This document shows positions 62,992-64,000 of a stretch of 64,000 nucleotides of DNA, piece by piece. The stretch is from positions 92,793-156,792 of the forward strand of contig NZ_BONR01000005.1 in the NCBI RefSeq assembly GCF_016862815.1. The letters are read 5' to 3'. The notes under the pieces are model-generated. The model made no database searches, was not told the origin of the DNA, and was given only the letters and a program-made list of their open reading frames with translations. Source of the DNA: Demequina activiva (lineage in GTDB: Bacteria; Actinomycetota; Actinomycetes; Actinomycetales; Demequinaceae). The position numbers were made by a program, and so were the translations under genes. Positions within the stretch are counted from its first letter, which is position 1, and every line of letters begins with the position of its first letter.

Positions 62992-64000
62992 TCAGGGGGT
63001 GGTGGCGCGGACCAAGGCCTCGACGCTGTCCACCGACAGCGCGTGCTGGATCGCCATCGACGACGCGCCTGACACGGCAGCCTTGTCGCTGCCGCGCGAG
63101 CGCACGATCTGCAGGCTGCCGGTCGCGAGCGGCGTCGAGCGCGTGTAGATGACCTCGCGCGCGCCGGCGAGCAGGTGGTCGCCCGCGTTCGCGACCGGAC
63201 CGCCCAGCACGATGACGGCGGGGTTGATGAGGCTCACACAGGTGGTGAGGACCTGGCCGATCACGCGCCCGGCCTCGCGCACCGCGCGCACGGCCTCGAT
63301 GTTGCCCTGGTTCACGGCGGCGGCGACGTCCTGCGGGCTCGTCACGTCGAGGCCCTTCGTGCGCAGCTCGGCGGCGATCGCCGGACCGGCGGCGACGGCT
63401 TCGAGGCAGCCCGTCGAACCGCATCGGCAGAGGACGTCGTCTGCGCCAGCGACGTACACATGCCCGATGTCCCCAGCGATGCCCTGGGCGCCGCGGTGCA
63501 CCCGACCACCGGCGATCATGCCTGCGCCGATGCCCGTGGACACCTTGAGGAACAGCAGGTCGTCCACGTCGGGCCAGTGGTCGTTGCGCTCACCCACGGC
63601 CATGACGTTCACGTCGTTGTCGACCAGCGTGGGGACACCGAAGGCGTCGCCCAGCATCCCCGGCACGTCGAACCGGTCCCAGCCAGGCATGATGGGCGGG
63701 TCCACGGGGCGGCCGGTGGTGTGCTCGACCGGTCCGGGAAGCCCCACGCCGACGGCGCGCAGGAAGTCCTGCGTCCCGTGCTCGTCGAGCAGGCGCCGGC
63801 CCTCGTCGATGACCCAGCCCAGCACCTTCTCGGGGCCCTCCGCGACCGCGATCGACACCTCGATGTCGCGCACCAGGCTGCCGTGCAGATCGCTGATCCC
63901 GATGTGGGCGTGAGTGGCGCCGATGTCCACGCCCAGCACGCCCTGCTGCGTGCCGTCGAAGGCGAACTGGCGCGACGGGCGCCCGCCGGTGGAGGCGGCG
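62992..64000 (-). CDS. ROK-family transcriptional repressor, N terminus cut by window end
   Basis: The visible 336 residues hold the end of a linker (GGRPSRQFAF) and a whole ROK domain: ATP motif VDIGATHAHIG, catalytic-region GAGMIAGG, and zinc motif CRCGSTGC. A start at the GTG 63939 would cut off the linker, so the gene continues to the left of the protein, outside the window, with a winged-helix DNA-binding domain as in NagC/XylR. It likely represses the sugar locus it faces. Confidence 0.9.
   Translation of the reverse strand, partial: AASTGGRPSRQFAFDGTQQGVLGVDIGATHAHIGISDLHGSLVRDIEVSIAVAEGPEKVLGWVIDEGRRLLDEHGTQDFLRAVGVGLPGPVEHTTGRPVDPPIMPGWDRFDVPGMLGDAFGVPTLVDNDVNVMAVGERNDHWPDVDDLLFLKVSTGIGAGMIAGGRVHRGAQGIAGDIGHVYVAGADDVLCRCGSTGCLEAVAAGPAIAAELRTKGLDVTSPQDVAAAVNQGNIEAVRAVREAGRVIGQVLTTCVSLINPAVIVLGGPVANAGDHLLAGAREVIYTRSTPLATGSLQIVRSRGSDKAAVSGASSMAIQHALSVDSVEALVRATTP

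Overview
This window comes from a very GC-rich Gram-positive genome of the Actinomycetota, most likely order Micrococcales. The evidence is the gene set: MtrA-MtrB-LpqB, a fused 2-oxoglutarate decarboxylase (Kgd) instead of a separate E1o, a BldC-like regulator, an Rv3235-type protein beside a LysM protein downstream of SecA, SigR/RsrA, and the actinobacterial micro-protein bL37. A relative of Demequina or Cellulomonas would fit, but the sequence alone does not settle the genus. No insertion sequence, prophage, CRISPR array or integrase was seen; this is ordinary chromosome.

Layout. 1-6000: a leftward DUF4129 and membrane-protein pair is divergent from the mtrA-mtrB-lpqB envelope-signalling operon. 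6000-16000: comF, hpf, an EamA exporter, secA, the Rv3235/LysM pair, a BldC-like regulator, and a SAF-domain plus CpaE-like pair. 15800-19500: a leftward run of hisN, rsgA, aroA and doxX. 19600-22000: sigR-rsrA with its own SigR-type promoter, the 24-residue bL37 gene, and a lone pilT. 22000-28300: an SGNH protein, kgd and a two-gene ABC transporter. 28300-36600: two CNNM proteins, an M15 peptidase with an elaborate promoter, a GIN-domain lipoprotein, ald, a patatin, an aldo-keto reductase and two paralogous small membrane proteins. 36700-49800: tRNA-Arg(CCG), a LacI regulator, argS-lysA, an oxidoreductase/HxlR pair, three small hydrophilic proteins, a phosphatase, and the threonine pathway hom-thrC-thrB. 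49800-56500: thuA-like, GNAT, FUSC-like, and a TetR-regulated heterodimeric ABC exporter. 56600-64000: a divergent sugar ABC importer with two catabolic enzymes and a ROK repressor cut by the window end.

Two patterns run across the window. First, at least thirteen genes have a TAnnnT -10 box ending 6 to 8 bases before an ATG or GTG, the geometry of leaderless mRNAs. Second, the 12-mer GGCCGATGCGCG occurs seven times exactly and once with one mismatch, always between genes. One terminator carries it as a perfect inverted pair, and a second terminator pairs it with a 10-base version. This resembles the DNA uptake words of naturally competent bacteria, and comF and pilT lie in the same window; the link is a hypothesis, not a demonstration.
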